Shown piece by piece: positions 56,642 to 64,000 of a stretch of DNA of 64,000 nt. The stretch is taken from assembly GCA_963763095.1 (NCBI GenBank), contig CAVXNR010000015.1, positions 186,001-250,000 on the forward strand. The letters run 5' to 3'. Each line of letters begins with the position of its first letter. Position 1 is the first letter of the stretch. The notes under the pieces were generated by a model that was given only the letters and a program-made list of their open reading frames with translations, had not been told where the DNA came from and did not search any database. The stretch comes from CAVUCH01 sp963763095. Its GTDB lineage: Bacteria; Acidobacteriota; Vicinamibacteria; Vicinamibacterales; JAENWD01. The translations under genes were made by a program, and so were the position numbers.

Positions 56642-57058
56642 ATGTCTCTATCGTTGGCGGACGTAATCCAGCACGAACGCATCTTTGTTGAAGGACTCCA
56701 TCGGGGCGACGTGTCCGTGGCGGATGCGGCCTTTGCGCCAGATTGTGTGATTCACTTCACAGGCGTACCCGATCCGGTGCGAGGTGTCGGCGCGTGGAAG
56801 CAACTGGTTGCAGGATTCCTGGCGGCATTTCCCGACCTCCACTTCACGATCGAGGATCAGATCATCTCGGGTGACCGGGTGGTAATCCGCTGGCGCGCTA
56901 CCGGAACACATAAGGGACCACTCGGTGAGGTGCCGCCCACCGGTAAATCGATCTCTATTGACGGCTTGATACTCGACCGTATCGCGCAGGGCCGCGTGGT
57001 GGAGCGTTGGGAGCAGTGGGATCAGCCGCGAATGCTGCAGCAACTCGGGCTGGCGTGA
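56642..57058 (+). CDS. SnoaL-like ester cyclase family protein (cargo)
   Basis: The 138-residue protein is a complete NTF2-fold SnoaL-like protein: RIFVEGLHRGDVSVADAAFA, LAAFPDLHFTIEDQIISGDR, RWRATGTHKGPLGEVPPTGK, ISIDGLILDRIAQGRVVERW. Its start ATG 56642 follows AAGGGGG. The family is metabolic and unusual in a phage-like element. It is intact and bracketed by a duplicated gene end, which suggests it was added later as a cargo. Confidence 0.88.
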   Translation: MSLSLADVIQHERIFVEGLHRGDVSVADAAFAPDCVIHFTGVPDPVRGVGAWKQLVAGFLAAFPDLHFTIEDQIISGDRVVIRWRATGTHKGPLGEVPPTGKSISIDGLILDRIAQGRVVERWEQWDQPRMLQQLGLA

Positions 57059-57377
57059 GGGCCTTGCTCAACGCGCACGGGTTTGGCAGCGGGAGGATTG
57101 AGTGAGGCGGCCGGATTAGTGGAAATGTGGCCGGCCACATGGCGGCGGGATCGGTTTGTTCAGGCGCGACGACTTCCTCGAGCAGCCAGCCGCCGGCGAC
57201 CAGCGCGGACTCAAGCCGCTGGTGGCAGATGATCGCACTTTCGACATCCGGGAACGACCGGGATCGGGCCGCACCGTCGCGACCAATCACAACCAGCAAA
57301 GTGCAGGTCGTGAGGCTCAGGCGCGAAATGATGATGGAGTCGCTTCCGCGCCTGAACACCCACGCTGACCCCGGCAT
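56955..57377 (-). CDS. Small hypothetical protein on the minus strand
   Basis: ATG 57377 opens MPGSAWVFRRGSDSIIISRL then LSLTTCTLLVVIGRDG and SAIICHQRLESALVAGGWLL. This pattern resembles a small protein family common in Acidobacteria. After about residue 75 the frame runs into sequence antisense to the duplicated gene end and the SnoaL-like gene, so the true stop may be lost. It is the only strong minus-strand signal here. Confidence 0.4.
   Translation of the reverse strand: MPGSAWVFRRGSDSIIISRLSLTTCTLLVVIGRDGAARSRSFPDVESAIICHQRLESALVAGGWLLEEVVAPEQTDPAAMWPATFPLIRPPHSILPLPNPCALSKALTPARVAAAFAADPTAPNAPPRGPARYGRVSSRQ
57065..57105 (+). repeat. 41-bp duplicated gene end, second copy
   Basis: This stretch reads LNAHGFGSGRIE and a stop, without a complete gene upstream. 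It matches the 3' end of the small gene ending at 56575 and marks the right edge of the inserted SnoaL-like gene. Confidence 0.65.
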
Positions 57378-57452
57378 GGGCAGGGTATCGGCGGATGTGG
57401 CTTGACCGTAGATCGGGGAGTCTCCCTATGAAGGCGTGGGAAGGGCTCAGAT

Positions 57453-57722
57453 ATGACCAACGCTGATTGGTGGGCTCGCGTCGTTCAGGCGCGGACGGAG
57501 CGTGACGATCTGAGGCCGCTGCGGGTGTGGACGCTGCACAAGGGCGAGCACGCTGCCGCGATCGACTTAAAGGCGGTGCCCGGCATCGGCGCAGAGATCG
57601 TGCTCACCGTGGACGGGGAGCTGCGCAAGACGCGGCTGTTCCGCTCACACGAGCAGGCGGAACTGGTCGGCGCGATCGCGGACACGCGGGCGATGTTCGA
57701 GGGGAAGGGGTGGACGCCGTGA
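57453..57722 (+). CDS. Small hypothetical protein coupled to the integrase
   Basis: The 89-residue protein reads MTNADWWARVVQARTERDDL and VLTVDGELRKTRLFRSHEQA. The stop overlaps the integrase GTG start (GTGA). No known domain was recognised. Confidence 0.5.
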   Translation: MTNADWWARVVQARTERDDLRPLRVWTLHKGEHAAAIDLKAVPGIGAEIVLTVDGELRKTRLFRSHEQAELVGAIADTRAMFEGKGWTP

Positions 57723-58909
57723 GAGGAAGTCTGAAACAGCGATACCGTGGCTCCTGGTCGATCATTCTCGATCTCGGATACGAGCCGCACCCGGAGACGG
57801 GGAAGCTGCGGCGTCGCCAGAAGTGGGTCACGTTCCGGGGCACACGGCACAGGCCGAGAAGAAGCTCACGGCGCTGCTTGGCACCCTCGACGCGGGCACC
57901 TACGTGGACACCACGAAGATCACGCTGGGCGAGTGGCTGCGGGAATGGCTGGAGGGGGCCGTCAAGCCACGGCTGCGCGCACGGACCTACACCCGGTACA
58001 AGGGCATCATCGAGCGCGACCTGCTCACGGCGCCGATCGGCAAGATGCCGATTCAGAAGATCCGGTCGTCACAAATCGAGGTGTACTACGCGTCTGCGAC
58101 CGTGTCGCCGTCCACGCTGAGACTGCACCACACGATTCTGTTTCAAGCGTTCCGCAAGGCGGTGAAGAACCGACTGATCGTGACGAACCCCGCAGCGGAC
58201 CTCGATCACAAACCACGCTGTGCGCGCGAGAAGGTGTCTGAGGAGGCGCAGAAGCACGCCTGGACGGCGATCGAAGCGCGGGCCTTCCTAGAGGCGGCGA
58301 CTGCCGCAGGACCGCAGCCAGCGGCCTTATACGGCCTCGCGCTGGATTCTGGCGCTCGCAAGGGCTGAACTGTGCGGCCTGCGCTGGGCTGACGTGGACC
58401 TCGATGCGGGCAAGATGCGGATCGTGCAGCAACTGCTCACCGCAGGGCACACGCCAACATTCGGTCCCACGAAGACGGGGCGACCGCGAACCGTGTCGCT
58501 GGGCGCGCAAACGGTGGAACTCCTGCGGGCGCACAAGCAACACCAGGCTGAAGTGAAGATGGCGAACCGTACGGCGTATAACGACACGGGCCTCGTGTTC
58601 GCGAAGGATTGGCCCGACGTTCATCGGGCCGGTGACATGCTCGGCTCCCCGCTTCAGATGAGCACCCTCGGGCAGCGGGAATACGCGAAACTGATCAAGG
58701 CGGCGAACGTCCCGCGGATCAAGTTCCACGGCCTGCGGCATACGTGCGCCACACTGCTGCTAAAGGCTGGTCAGCCGGTCCACGTCGTCAGCGAACGGCT
58801 CGGGCATAGTAAGGTGAGCATGACGATGGAGGTATACGCCCACGTCCTCCCGGACATGCAGACGGAGGCAGCGGCCACGCTGGGGGCGCTACTCCACGGC
58901 GGCCGTTAG
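57719..58909 (+). pseudogene. int: Tyrosine integrase, broken by two frameshifts
   Basis: GTG 57719 begins RGSLKQRYRGSWSIILDLGY (N-terminal arm-binding domain). A one-base loss near 57848 shifts to AEKKLTALLGTLDAGTYVD and the SAM-like core-binding domain (TLGEWLREWLEG). A one-base insertion near 58366 shifts again, with LDSGARKG corrected to GELCGLRWADVDL. The catalytic R, HxxR (HGLRHTCATLLL), H (LGHSKVSM) and Y (MEVYAHVL) are all present. The gene lies beside the right attachment site and points into nagB. If the frameshifts are real, the element cannot excise itself. Confidence 0.85.
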
Positions 58910-58923
58910 CTATCCGTTAGCTA
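58905..58923. repeat. Paired GTTAGCTA repeats inside attR (candidate integrase arm sites)
   Basis: GTTAGCTA occurs at 58905-58912 and 58916-58923, 11 bp apart and 41 bp inside the right core. The first overlaps the integrase stop codon. It matches the pair at 47595-47614. Confidence 0.5.
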
Positions 58924-58963
58924 GACTCTATGAAACCCGCAATTTTGCTCAGAAATCGTAATG

Positions 58964-58983
58964 CGATGCAGATCCGCGTGTTC
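58964..58983. other. Right attachment site (attR core) at the nagB start
   Basis: The 20-bp sequence is identical to 47470-47489 and includes the nagB ATG at 58966 and codons one to six. The element thus restores the nagB coding start on insertion. Confidence 0.88.
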
Positions 58984-59703
58984 GCGGATGAGCGCGCCGT
59001 TGCCGACGCGCTCGCGGTCACAGTCGCTATGGCCGTCCGGGATACACCGCATCCCGTGCTCGGCCTGCCGACCGGACGCACGCCGGTGCTGCTGTACAAG
59101 GAGCTCGTTCAGCGTGCGCACGCCGACGCACTTGACCTGTCGCACGTCACCACGTTCAACCTGGATGAGTTCCTGGGCTTGCCCGCCACGCACCCGGGAA
59201 GCTATCGCCATTTCATGGAGCACCATCTCTTTGGGCCTCTCGGCGAGCGCCGCCCGCACGCGCACCTGCTCGACGGCACCGCTGCCGACGCCGATGCGGA
59301 GTGCGCGCGCTATGAAGCGGCGATTGCGGAGGCTGGCGGAATCGATCTGCAGATTCTGGGACTCGGCACCAATGGGCACATCGGGTTCAACGAGCCAGCC
59401 CCGGAGCTCATGGCGCGCACGCACCGGGTGATGCTGCGGCCGGAAACGCGCCGGTCCAACGCGGGCCTGTTTGGAGGCGACCCCGAGGCCGTGCCGCGTG
59501 AGGCCCTGTCGATGGGGATGGCGACCATTCTCCATGCGAGGCGTATCGTCCTGATCGCGACCGGGGATTCGAAGGCCGGCTGTGTCCGCCGGATGATCGA
59601 GGGCCCGTTGACGACGATGCTGCCGGCCTCGTTCCTGCAGCTGCACAGCGAGGTGGAGGTGATGCTGGACGGAGCGGCGGCGCGCGAACTGAACGGCGGG
59701 TGA
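58966..59703 (+). CDS. nagB: Glucosamine-6-phosphate deaminase
   Basis: This 245-residue enzyme converts glucosamine-6-phosphate to fructose-6-phosphate and ammonia. It has VLGLPTGRTPVLLYKELV, VTTFNLDEFLGLP with the catalytic aspartate, and LGLGTNGHIGFNEPAPEL. ATG 58966 gives the family N-terminus MQIRVFADERAV; an in-frame ATG at 58930 inside the element would add 12 foreign residues. The native upstream region was moved to the left end, so the promoter and ribosome binding site now come from the element. It converges with murQ. Confidence 0.94.
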   Translation: MQIRVFADERAVADALAVTVAMAVRDTPHPVLGLPTGRTPVLLYKELVQRAHADALDLSHVTTFNLDEFLGLPATHPGSYRHFMEHHLFGPLGERRPHAHLLDGTAADADAECARYEAAIAEAGGIDLQILGLGTNGHIGFNEPAPELMARTHRVMLRPETRRSNAGLFGGDPEAVPREALSMGMATILHARRIVLIATGDSKAGCVRRMIEGPLTTMLPASFLQLHSEVEVMLDGAAARELNGG

Positions 59704-59727
59704 GGGCGCGTCCCCCGGCACAGCGGA

Positions 59728-60678
59728 TCAGGTGAGATGCTGGTCGATCAGCGCCTTGAGCCTCGGCTCGATGTCCTCGCCGATCGCATCGCGCATCAGG
59801 CCGTTCGCCTTGCGCAGCCGGCTCAACGCCTTGAGATACGACAGACCCGTCTTCTGCATCACTACGGCTGCCTTGACATTCCAGCGCGCTTTCGCCAGCA
59901 GCTTGTCGGCGTCGTCGTACTCGAGACCGGTGACCATGTTCACGATGCGCCGGGCGCGGTCTTTCAGCTTCTCGGATCCCGTGCGGACGTCGACCATCAA
60001 ATTGCCGTAGGTCTTGCCGATGCGGATCATGGCGGTCGTCGTCAGCATGTTGAGCGCCATCTTCGTGGCCGTTCCCGCCTTGAGCCTCGTCGATCCGGCG
60101 ATGACTTCCGGCCCGACGGCGAGCGCGATGGTGAGATCCACGAAAGTCTGCAGCTCGGTTTTCGGATCGCACGTGACGAAGAGCACCTTGGAGCCGGCCT
60201 TCCGTGCACGCGTGAGTGCGCCCCGCACGAAGGGCGTCATGCCGCTGGCCGACACGCCGATCACCACGTCCTTGCGGCCGGGCCGCAGCCGGGTCACCGC
60301 GCGAGCGCCTTCCTCGTAGTTGTCTTCGACGCCCTCCTTCGCGCGGAAGGTAGCGCCGCGGCCGCCCGCGATCACCGCCTGCACTAGCGCGGGGTCGGTC
60401 CCGAAGGTCGGCGGCATCTCCGCGGACTCCAGCACGCCCAGACGCCCGCTGGTACCCGCGCCCACGAAGATGATGCGGCCGCCCTCCCGGAGGCCTTCCG
60501 CAATGATCTCGGCACCGAGCGCGATACGCTCCCGCTCCCGCTGCACGGCAGCAGTCATCTTGCGATCCTCGGCGAGCATGAGCTCGACGATGTCCGCGGC
60601 GGGCAGCTTGTCGATGCCGAGCGTCGCGGGGTTGATCGCCTCGGTCGGCAGCGACTGCCACTTCGAACGAAACGCCAT
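59728..60678 (-). CDS. murQ: N-acetylmuramic acid 6-phosphate etherase
   Basis: The 316-residue SIS-domain enzyme cleaves the lactyl ether of MurNAc-6-phosphate to GlcNAc-6-phosphate in murein recycling. It has LPTEAINPATLGIDKL, IIFVGAGTSGRLGVLESAE and PTFGTDPALVQAVIAGG. ATG 60678 is chosen because AGAGG lies upstream and the family begins there; a much longer in-frame extension to 62145 crosses xerD and is spurious. It converges with nagB and is separated by 24 bases. Confidence 0.96.
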   Translation of the reverse strand: MAFRSKWQSLPTEAINPATLGIDKLPAADIVELMLAEDRKMTAAVQRERERIALGAEIIAEGLREGGRIIFVGAGTSGRLGVLESAEMPPTFGTDPALVQAVIAGGRGATFRAKEGVEDNYEEGARAVTRLRPGRKDVVIGVSASGMTPFVRGALTRARKAGSKVLFVTCDPKTELQTFVDLTIALAVGPEVIAGSTRLKAGTATKMALNMLTTTAMIRIGKTYGNLMVDVRTGSEKLKDRARRIVNMVTGLEYDDADKLLAKARWNVKAAVVMQKTGLSYLKALSRLRKANGLMRDAIGEDIEPRLKALIDQHLT

Positions 60679-60804
60679 GTGGAAACCTCTGGGTGCGCAG
60701 CGTACCCGCGGCGCAACGCGTGATTGTACCTGCAGCCGCGTCGGGCCGGTGCTGATGCCTGTTGTAAGCTGTCCCCGCGTGACGCACGGCGGCGTGTACA
60801 GCCC

Positions 60805-61731
60805 ATGGACACAGAGCAACCTCCGGCGGCGTCGGGCCCAGGCGGACACCAGTTCCTGGATGCATACCTCGATCATCTTCGCGTGGAGCGCCGCCTGGCG
60901 GCGCACACACTCGAGAGCTACGGACGTGACCTGGTGTTGCTCGCGCGTTTTGCTGCCGGCCGCGAGGCGCCGGTGGAGGCGCTCACGCGCGCCGACCTGG
61001 AGGCGTTTGCGCGCGAGCTCATGGCCGGTGGACTCGCCGCCAGGTCTGTCGCGCGCGCAGTCGCGTGCGTGAGGGGCTTTTACCGGTACCTTGCGGTGAG
61101 CCGCCGGATCGCAGAGAGCCCGGCCGACGATCTCCATGCGCCGCGTGCGTGGGCGGCGCTGCCGAAATATCTCTCCATCGAGCAGGTGGACGCGCTGCTG
61201 GCGCAGCCGGACGCGGCCACACCGCGCGGGTTGCGTGACCGTGCGCTGATCGAGTTGCTCTATGCAACCGGGCTGCGTGTTTCGGAACTCGTCGCCCTCA
61301 AGGCCGCGGATCTCAACCTCGAAGCGGGATACTTGACCTGCATGGGCAAAGGCAGCAAGGAGCGGCTCGTTCCGGTCGGGGACACCGCGGTCGTGTGGGT
61401 CGGGCGGTATGTCAAGGATGGACGCCCGCACCTGCTGCGCGGTCGTCCGTCGCCACGCCTGTTCGTCAACGCGCGAGACGGGGGCACTCTGAGCCGGTCC
61501 GGCTTCTGGCGCATCCTGACGGCGTATGGGCGGCAAGCCGGGTTGCCACCCAGTCTCAGCCCGCACGTGCTGCGCCACTCCTTCGCCACGCACCTGCTCG
61601 AGCGCGGCGCCGACCTCCGGGCCATTCAGATGATGCTGGGGCATGCGGACCTGTCGACCACGCAGATCTACACCCACGTCCTGGAGGCGCGCATGCGCGC
61701 GCTGTACGACCGGTTCCACCCGCGTGCGTGA
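60805..61731 (+). CDS. xerD: Site-specific tyrosine recombinase XerD
   Basis: The 308-residue protein resolves chromosome dimers at dif with XerC. It has the N-terminal SAM-like domain (FLDAYLDHLRVERRLAAHTL) and catalytic motifs in ATGLRVSELVAL, GKGSKERLVP, HVLRHSFATHLL, MLGHADLSTTQIYTHV. The length is typical for XerD/XerC. It is unrelated to the element's integrase. Its promoter lies between it and divergent murQ. No second Xer gene is in the window. Confidence 0.93.
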   Translation: MDTEQPPAASGPGGHQFLDAYLDHLRVERRLAAHTLESYGRDLVLLARFAAGREAPVEALTRADLEAFARELMAGGLAARSVARAVACVRGFYRYLAVSRRIAESPADDLHAPRAWAALPKYLSIEQVDALLAQPDAATPRGLRDRALIELLYATGLRVSELVALKAADLNLEAGYLTCMGKGSKERLVPVGDTAVVWVGRYVKDGRPHLLRGRPSPRLFVNARDGGTLSRSGFWRILTAYGRQAGLPPSLSPHVLRHSFATHLLERGADLRAIQMMLGHADLSTTQIYTHVLEARMRALYDRFHPRA

Positions 61732-61809
61732 GTGGCTGCCAGAGGTCGGCACATGATCGGGTCGCACGCCTTCGAGGGCGACCTCATGGCGGGCGCAAGG
61801 GCCTGACGC

Positions 61810-63552
61810 GTGTCGCGAACCCGCACAGGAAGAATCATTGTCACGCTCCTGCTGGGCTGCGCCGCGGTCGTGCTCCTGGTGTGGGCCATCCTGCCGCAGC
61901 GCGCACTCGTGGTGAGTGGAGTGGCACCCGATCCGCTCACCGTGCGGGGCAGCGTGCACGTGCACACGCTCCGCTCCGATGGAACCGGCACGGTCGATGA
62001 CGTAGCCGCGGCGGCCCGGCGGGCGGGGCTGCAGTTCGTCGTGCTGACGGACCACGGCGACGGCACGCGCGACCCGGATCCTCCGGCCTATCGCTCGGGC
62101 GTGCTCGTCATCGACGCGGTCGAAATCAGCACGATGGGCGGCCACTACGTCGCCCTGGGGTTAGCACGCGCCCCGTACCGCCTGGCGGGAGAGCCTCGCG
62201 ACGTGGTCGAGGACGTTGCGCGGCTCGGCGGCTTCGGCATTGTGGCACATCCCGATTCACCGAAGGGGGACCTGCGTTGGCGTGACTGGACGCTGCCATT
62301 CGACGGGATCGAGTGGCTGAACGCCGACAGCGAGTGGCGGAACGAGGGGAGCTTCGGCATGGCGCGAGCCCTCGTCACCTACTGGTGGCGGAGCCCGGAA
62401 ACCGTCGCGGCGGGCTTCGATCGCCCGGACACGCCGTTCGCCGAATGGGACACCGTCTCGCAGTACCGCCGCGTGATTGGGCTCGCAGGGCACGACGCGC
62501 ACGCGCGGATCGGTCCTCGGGGAAACTGGGAGCCAGGCGACCGGGACCTGTCCGTGCAGCTGCCTGGATATGAGGTGGCGTTCCGCGCGTTCGCTGTCCG
62601 CGTGTCGCTCGAGGCCCCACTGACCGGGGACGCGGGCCGGGACGCCGCTGCCCTGCTGGCCTCAATCAGGGCGGGCCACGTGTACACCGTCGTCGATGCG
62701 CTCGCCTCGCCGGCGTCCTTCCGCTTCAGGGCGCACTCCGGCACACGCCGCGCCAGTGCCGGAGACGATTTGCCTGTCGCCGATTCTGCAATCCTGGAGG
62801 CGGACGTTGCGCGCGTGCCGGGAGTGTCACTCGTTCTTCGCCGGAATGGCCGCGTGGTGGCCGCGTCTGACAGTGGGCGGGTCCGGTTCGAGCACGCTCC
62901 TTCTCGCGCAACGGCCGTCTACCGGGTCGAGGCGAAGCTGGCCGGCGCTCCGGGAACGCCACCGGTCCCGTGGATCGTGGGCAACCCAATCTTCATCGGG
63001 CCGTCACTTCAGCGCCTGCGGCCGAAGCCGCGCGTCTCCCCGGCGGTCGACGCCGAGGTGCTCTTCGAGGGCGGTGACGTGGCGCGATGGCGGGTCGAGC
63101 GGGACGCCGCCTCGAGCGGGCGGGTCGCCGCGCAGGAGGCGCCGTGGGCGCTGGGACACGGGGAGGCGGTCGCATTCGAATACGCCCTGGGACCCGGCGA
63201 CCGAGCCGGCCAATACGCCGCGCTCGTCACGGCGGTGGGGCAGGGCGGCCTGTCGGCGTGGACCCGGCTCAGCTTCAAGGCCGCCGCCGACGCGCCCATG
63301 CGTGTGTCCGTGCAGGTGCGGAACCCCCGCTCGGGCGCGCGCTGGCAACGCTCGGTGGTCATCGACCCGCGTCCACAGGATCTGCTCGTGACGTTCGCGG
63401 ACATGGCGGCCGTCGCCGAGGCGCCGGTGCCCATCGCCTTGGGTGGTATCGATTCCGTGCTGTTCGTCGTTGACACCACCAACACACCCACTGGACGACG
63501 CGGAACGCTGTGGATTGACGATGTGCGGCTGGAGCGTGCGGCCGCGCCGTGA
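61810..63552 (+). CDS. PHP-domain phosphoesterase-like exported protein
   Basis: The 580-residue protein has an N-terminal membrane anchor (IIVTLLLGCAAVVLLVWAIL), a PHP domain (SVHVHTLRSDGTG, VLTDHGDG, GIVAHPDSPKG, LAGHDAHARIG with metal-binding residues) and a C-terminal beta-rich region (PAVDAEVLFEGGDVARW). PHP proteins hydrolyse phosphoesters; the substrate is unknown. GTG 61810 is the only suitable start. Confidence 0.87.
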   Translation: MSRTRTGRIIVTLLLGCAAVVLLVWAILPQRALVVSGVAPDPLTVRGSVHVHTLRSDGTGTVDDVAAAARRAGLQFVVLTDHGDGTRDPDPPAYRSGVLVIDAVEISTMGGHYVALGLARAPYRLAGEPRDVVEDVARLGGFGIVAHPDSPKGDLRWRDWTLPFDGIEWLNADSEWRNEGSFGMARALVTYWWRSPETVAAGFDRPDTPFAEWDTVSQYRRVIGLAGHDAHARIGPRGNWEPGDRDLSVQLPGYEVAFRAFAVRVSLEAPLTGDAGRDAAALLASIRAGHVYTVVDALASPASFRFRAHSGTRRASAGDDLPVADSAILEADVARVPGVSLVLRRNGRVVAASDSGRVRFEHAPSRATAVYRVEAKLAGAPGTPPVPWIVGNPIFIGPSLQRLRPKPRVSPAVDAEVLFEGGDVARWRVERDAASSGRVAAQEAPWALGHGEAVAFEYALGPGDRAGQYAALVTAVGQGGLSAWTRLSFKAAADAPMRVSVQVRNPRSGARWQRSVVIDPRPQDLLVTFADMAAVAEAPVPIALGGIDSVLFVVDTTNTPTGRRGTLWIDDVRLERAAAP

Positions 63553-63597
63553 CCCGGTCGGCAGAGCATCTGCCTGCCACCGCCGGCTGGCGCGGCG

Positions 63598-64000
63598 TCA
63601 GGTCCGGACCGTCAGCAGCAGGTACGCCGCGCCGGCGCCGAAGATCAGATTCGGCGCCCAGGCCGCGAGCACCGGGGCAAGCATCCCCGCGCTGCCGATG
63701 GCGCCAAATGCGTTGGTGGTCAGCCAGTAGACGACCGCGAGCACGATCCCCACGGCAATCCCGTACAACGCGCCCCGCCGGCCGGTGGTCACCGCGAAGG
63801 GGACGGCGATGAGCGTCATGATCAACGTCACGAACGGGAACGAAATCTTGCGGTGCAGCGCCACCGTCTGCGGCACGACGTTGAACCCGCTCGCCCGCAA
63901 GTCGGAGATGTAGCGCCGCAGCTGTGCGGTACGACATGCGGTCAGCGTCGGGCGATTCGGTGGCGAAGTAGTCGGGCGGCTCGAGGTGCAGGTCGCGCCC
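63598..64000 (-). CDS. lptG: LptF/LptG family permease, C-terminal part, frameshifted and cut by the window end
   Basis: The visible C-terminus has VPQTVALHRKISFPFVTLIM and membrane helices (ALYGIAVGIVLAVVYWL) typical of LptF/LptG, which move lipopolysaccharide to the outer membrane. An extra G at 63928-63929 puts the frame out; removing it joins RMSYAQLRRYISDLRASGFN to the visible part. The gene continues beyond the window. LptF or LptG cannot be separated by this piece. Confidence 0.8.
   Translation of the reverse strand, partial: GATCTSSRPTTSPPNRPTLTACRTAQLRRYISDLRASGFNVVPQTVALHRKISFPFVTLIMTLIAVPFAVTTGRRGALYGIAVGIVLAVVYWLTTNAFGAIGSAGMLAPVLAAWAPNLIFGAGAAYLLLTVRT

Larger units (their letters stand above)
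47470..58983 (+). mobile_element. Integrated phage-like/satellite-like element at the start of nagB
   Basis: The element is bounded by a perfect 20-bp direct repeat and spans 11.5 kb. It carries an integrase next to the right end, RHH and HTH regulators, prim-pol, RepA-like helicase, HNH endonuclease, terminase small and large subunits, many small proteins and a SnoaL-like cargo gene. No portal, capsid, protease or tail gene was recognised, so it resembles phage satellites or a prophage reduced to its replication and packaging modules. Most large genes have one or more frameshifts. Interior AT-rich patches (about 47.5-48.0 and 55.2-55.8 kb) contrast with the host sequence. Confidence 0.9.

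Noticed and set aside
59728..62145. A minus-strand frame of 805 residues covering murQ and xerD
   Set aside because: Only the part from 60678 down matches MurQ; the rest is antisense to xerD and the PHP gene.

Overview
The window is very GC-rich, uses GTG and TTG starts freely and is densely coded on both strands. It suggests an Acidobacteriota chromosome, most likely of the Vicinamibacteria. The basis is overall character: a single-chain P-protein glycine cleavage system, a hybrid type II secretion/type IV pilus operon with a cohesin-bearing secretin, a small microcompartment locus, PEP-CTERM and KaiC-like genes, and GC-rich palindromes between convergent genes. No rRNA or tRNA gene is visible, so the assignment is an inference.

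Layout. 0-4.4 kb: glycine cleavage operon gcvT-gcvH-gcvP. 4.4-11 kb: a class IV aminotransferase, the NAD(P)HX repair enzyme Nnr, and two exported hydrolases, with palindromic repeats at the convergent junctions. 11-17 kb (minus strand): tsaE, guaB, secA and an M23 peptidase. 17-25 kb: an ArsR-VOC operon with a striking promoter, a HEAT-like gene, an ankyrin pseudogene, a DoxX-like protein, tiny zinc ribbons, a KaiC-like ATPase overlapping a hybrid histidine kinase, and a PEP-CTERM lectin. 25-33 kb: comM, an MltD-like transglycosylase, an acylating aldehyde dehydrogenase with a microcompartment shell protein, a lipoprotein and another transglycosylase. 33-44 kb: the secretion operon gspF-gspE-pilM-pilN-pilO-pilP-gspD-pseudopilins, plus an Ig-like lipoprotein and an atypical pseudopilin. 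44-61 kb: a probable murein-recycling cluster (serine hydrolase, family 10 glycosylhydrolase, N-acetylglucosamine kinase, nagB, murQ) split by an 11.5-kb integrated element. 60.8-64 kb: xerD, a PHP-domain protein and the end of an LptF/LptG permease.

The most notable object is the element at 47470-58983. It is bounded by a perfect 20-bp direct repeat that includes the first six codons of nagB. It therefore appears to have integrated by site-specific recombination at the start of nagB, separating it from nagK and rebuilding the nagB start at the right end. It carries a tyrosine integrase, a ribbon-helix-helix regulator, an excisionase-like HTH protein, a prim-pol, a RepA-like helicase followed by an iteron-like cluster, an HNH nuclease and both terminase subunits. 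I see no portal, capsid or tail gene, so it looks like a phage satellite or a prophage that lost its structural genes. Most of its larger genes are broken by single-base frameshifts.

Frameshifts also occur in host genes (secA, the secretin, the LptG-like gene), but much more rarely. Some are probably sequence errors. The far higher density inside the element suggests genuine decay, though raw reads are needed to separate the two.
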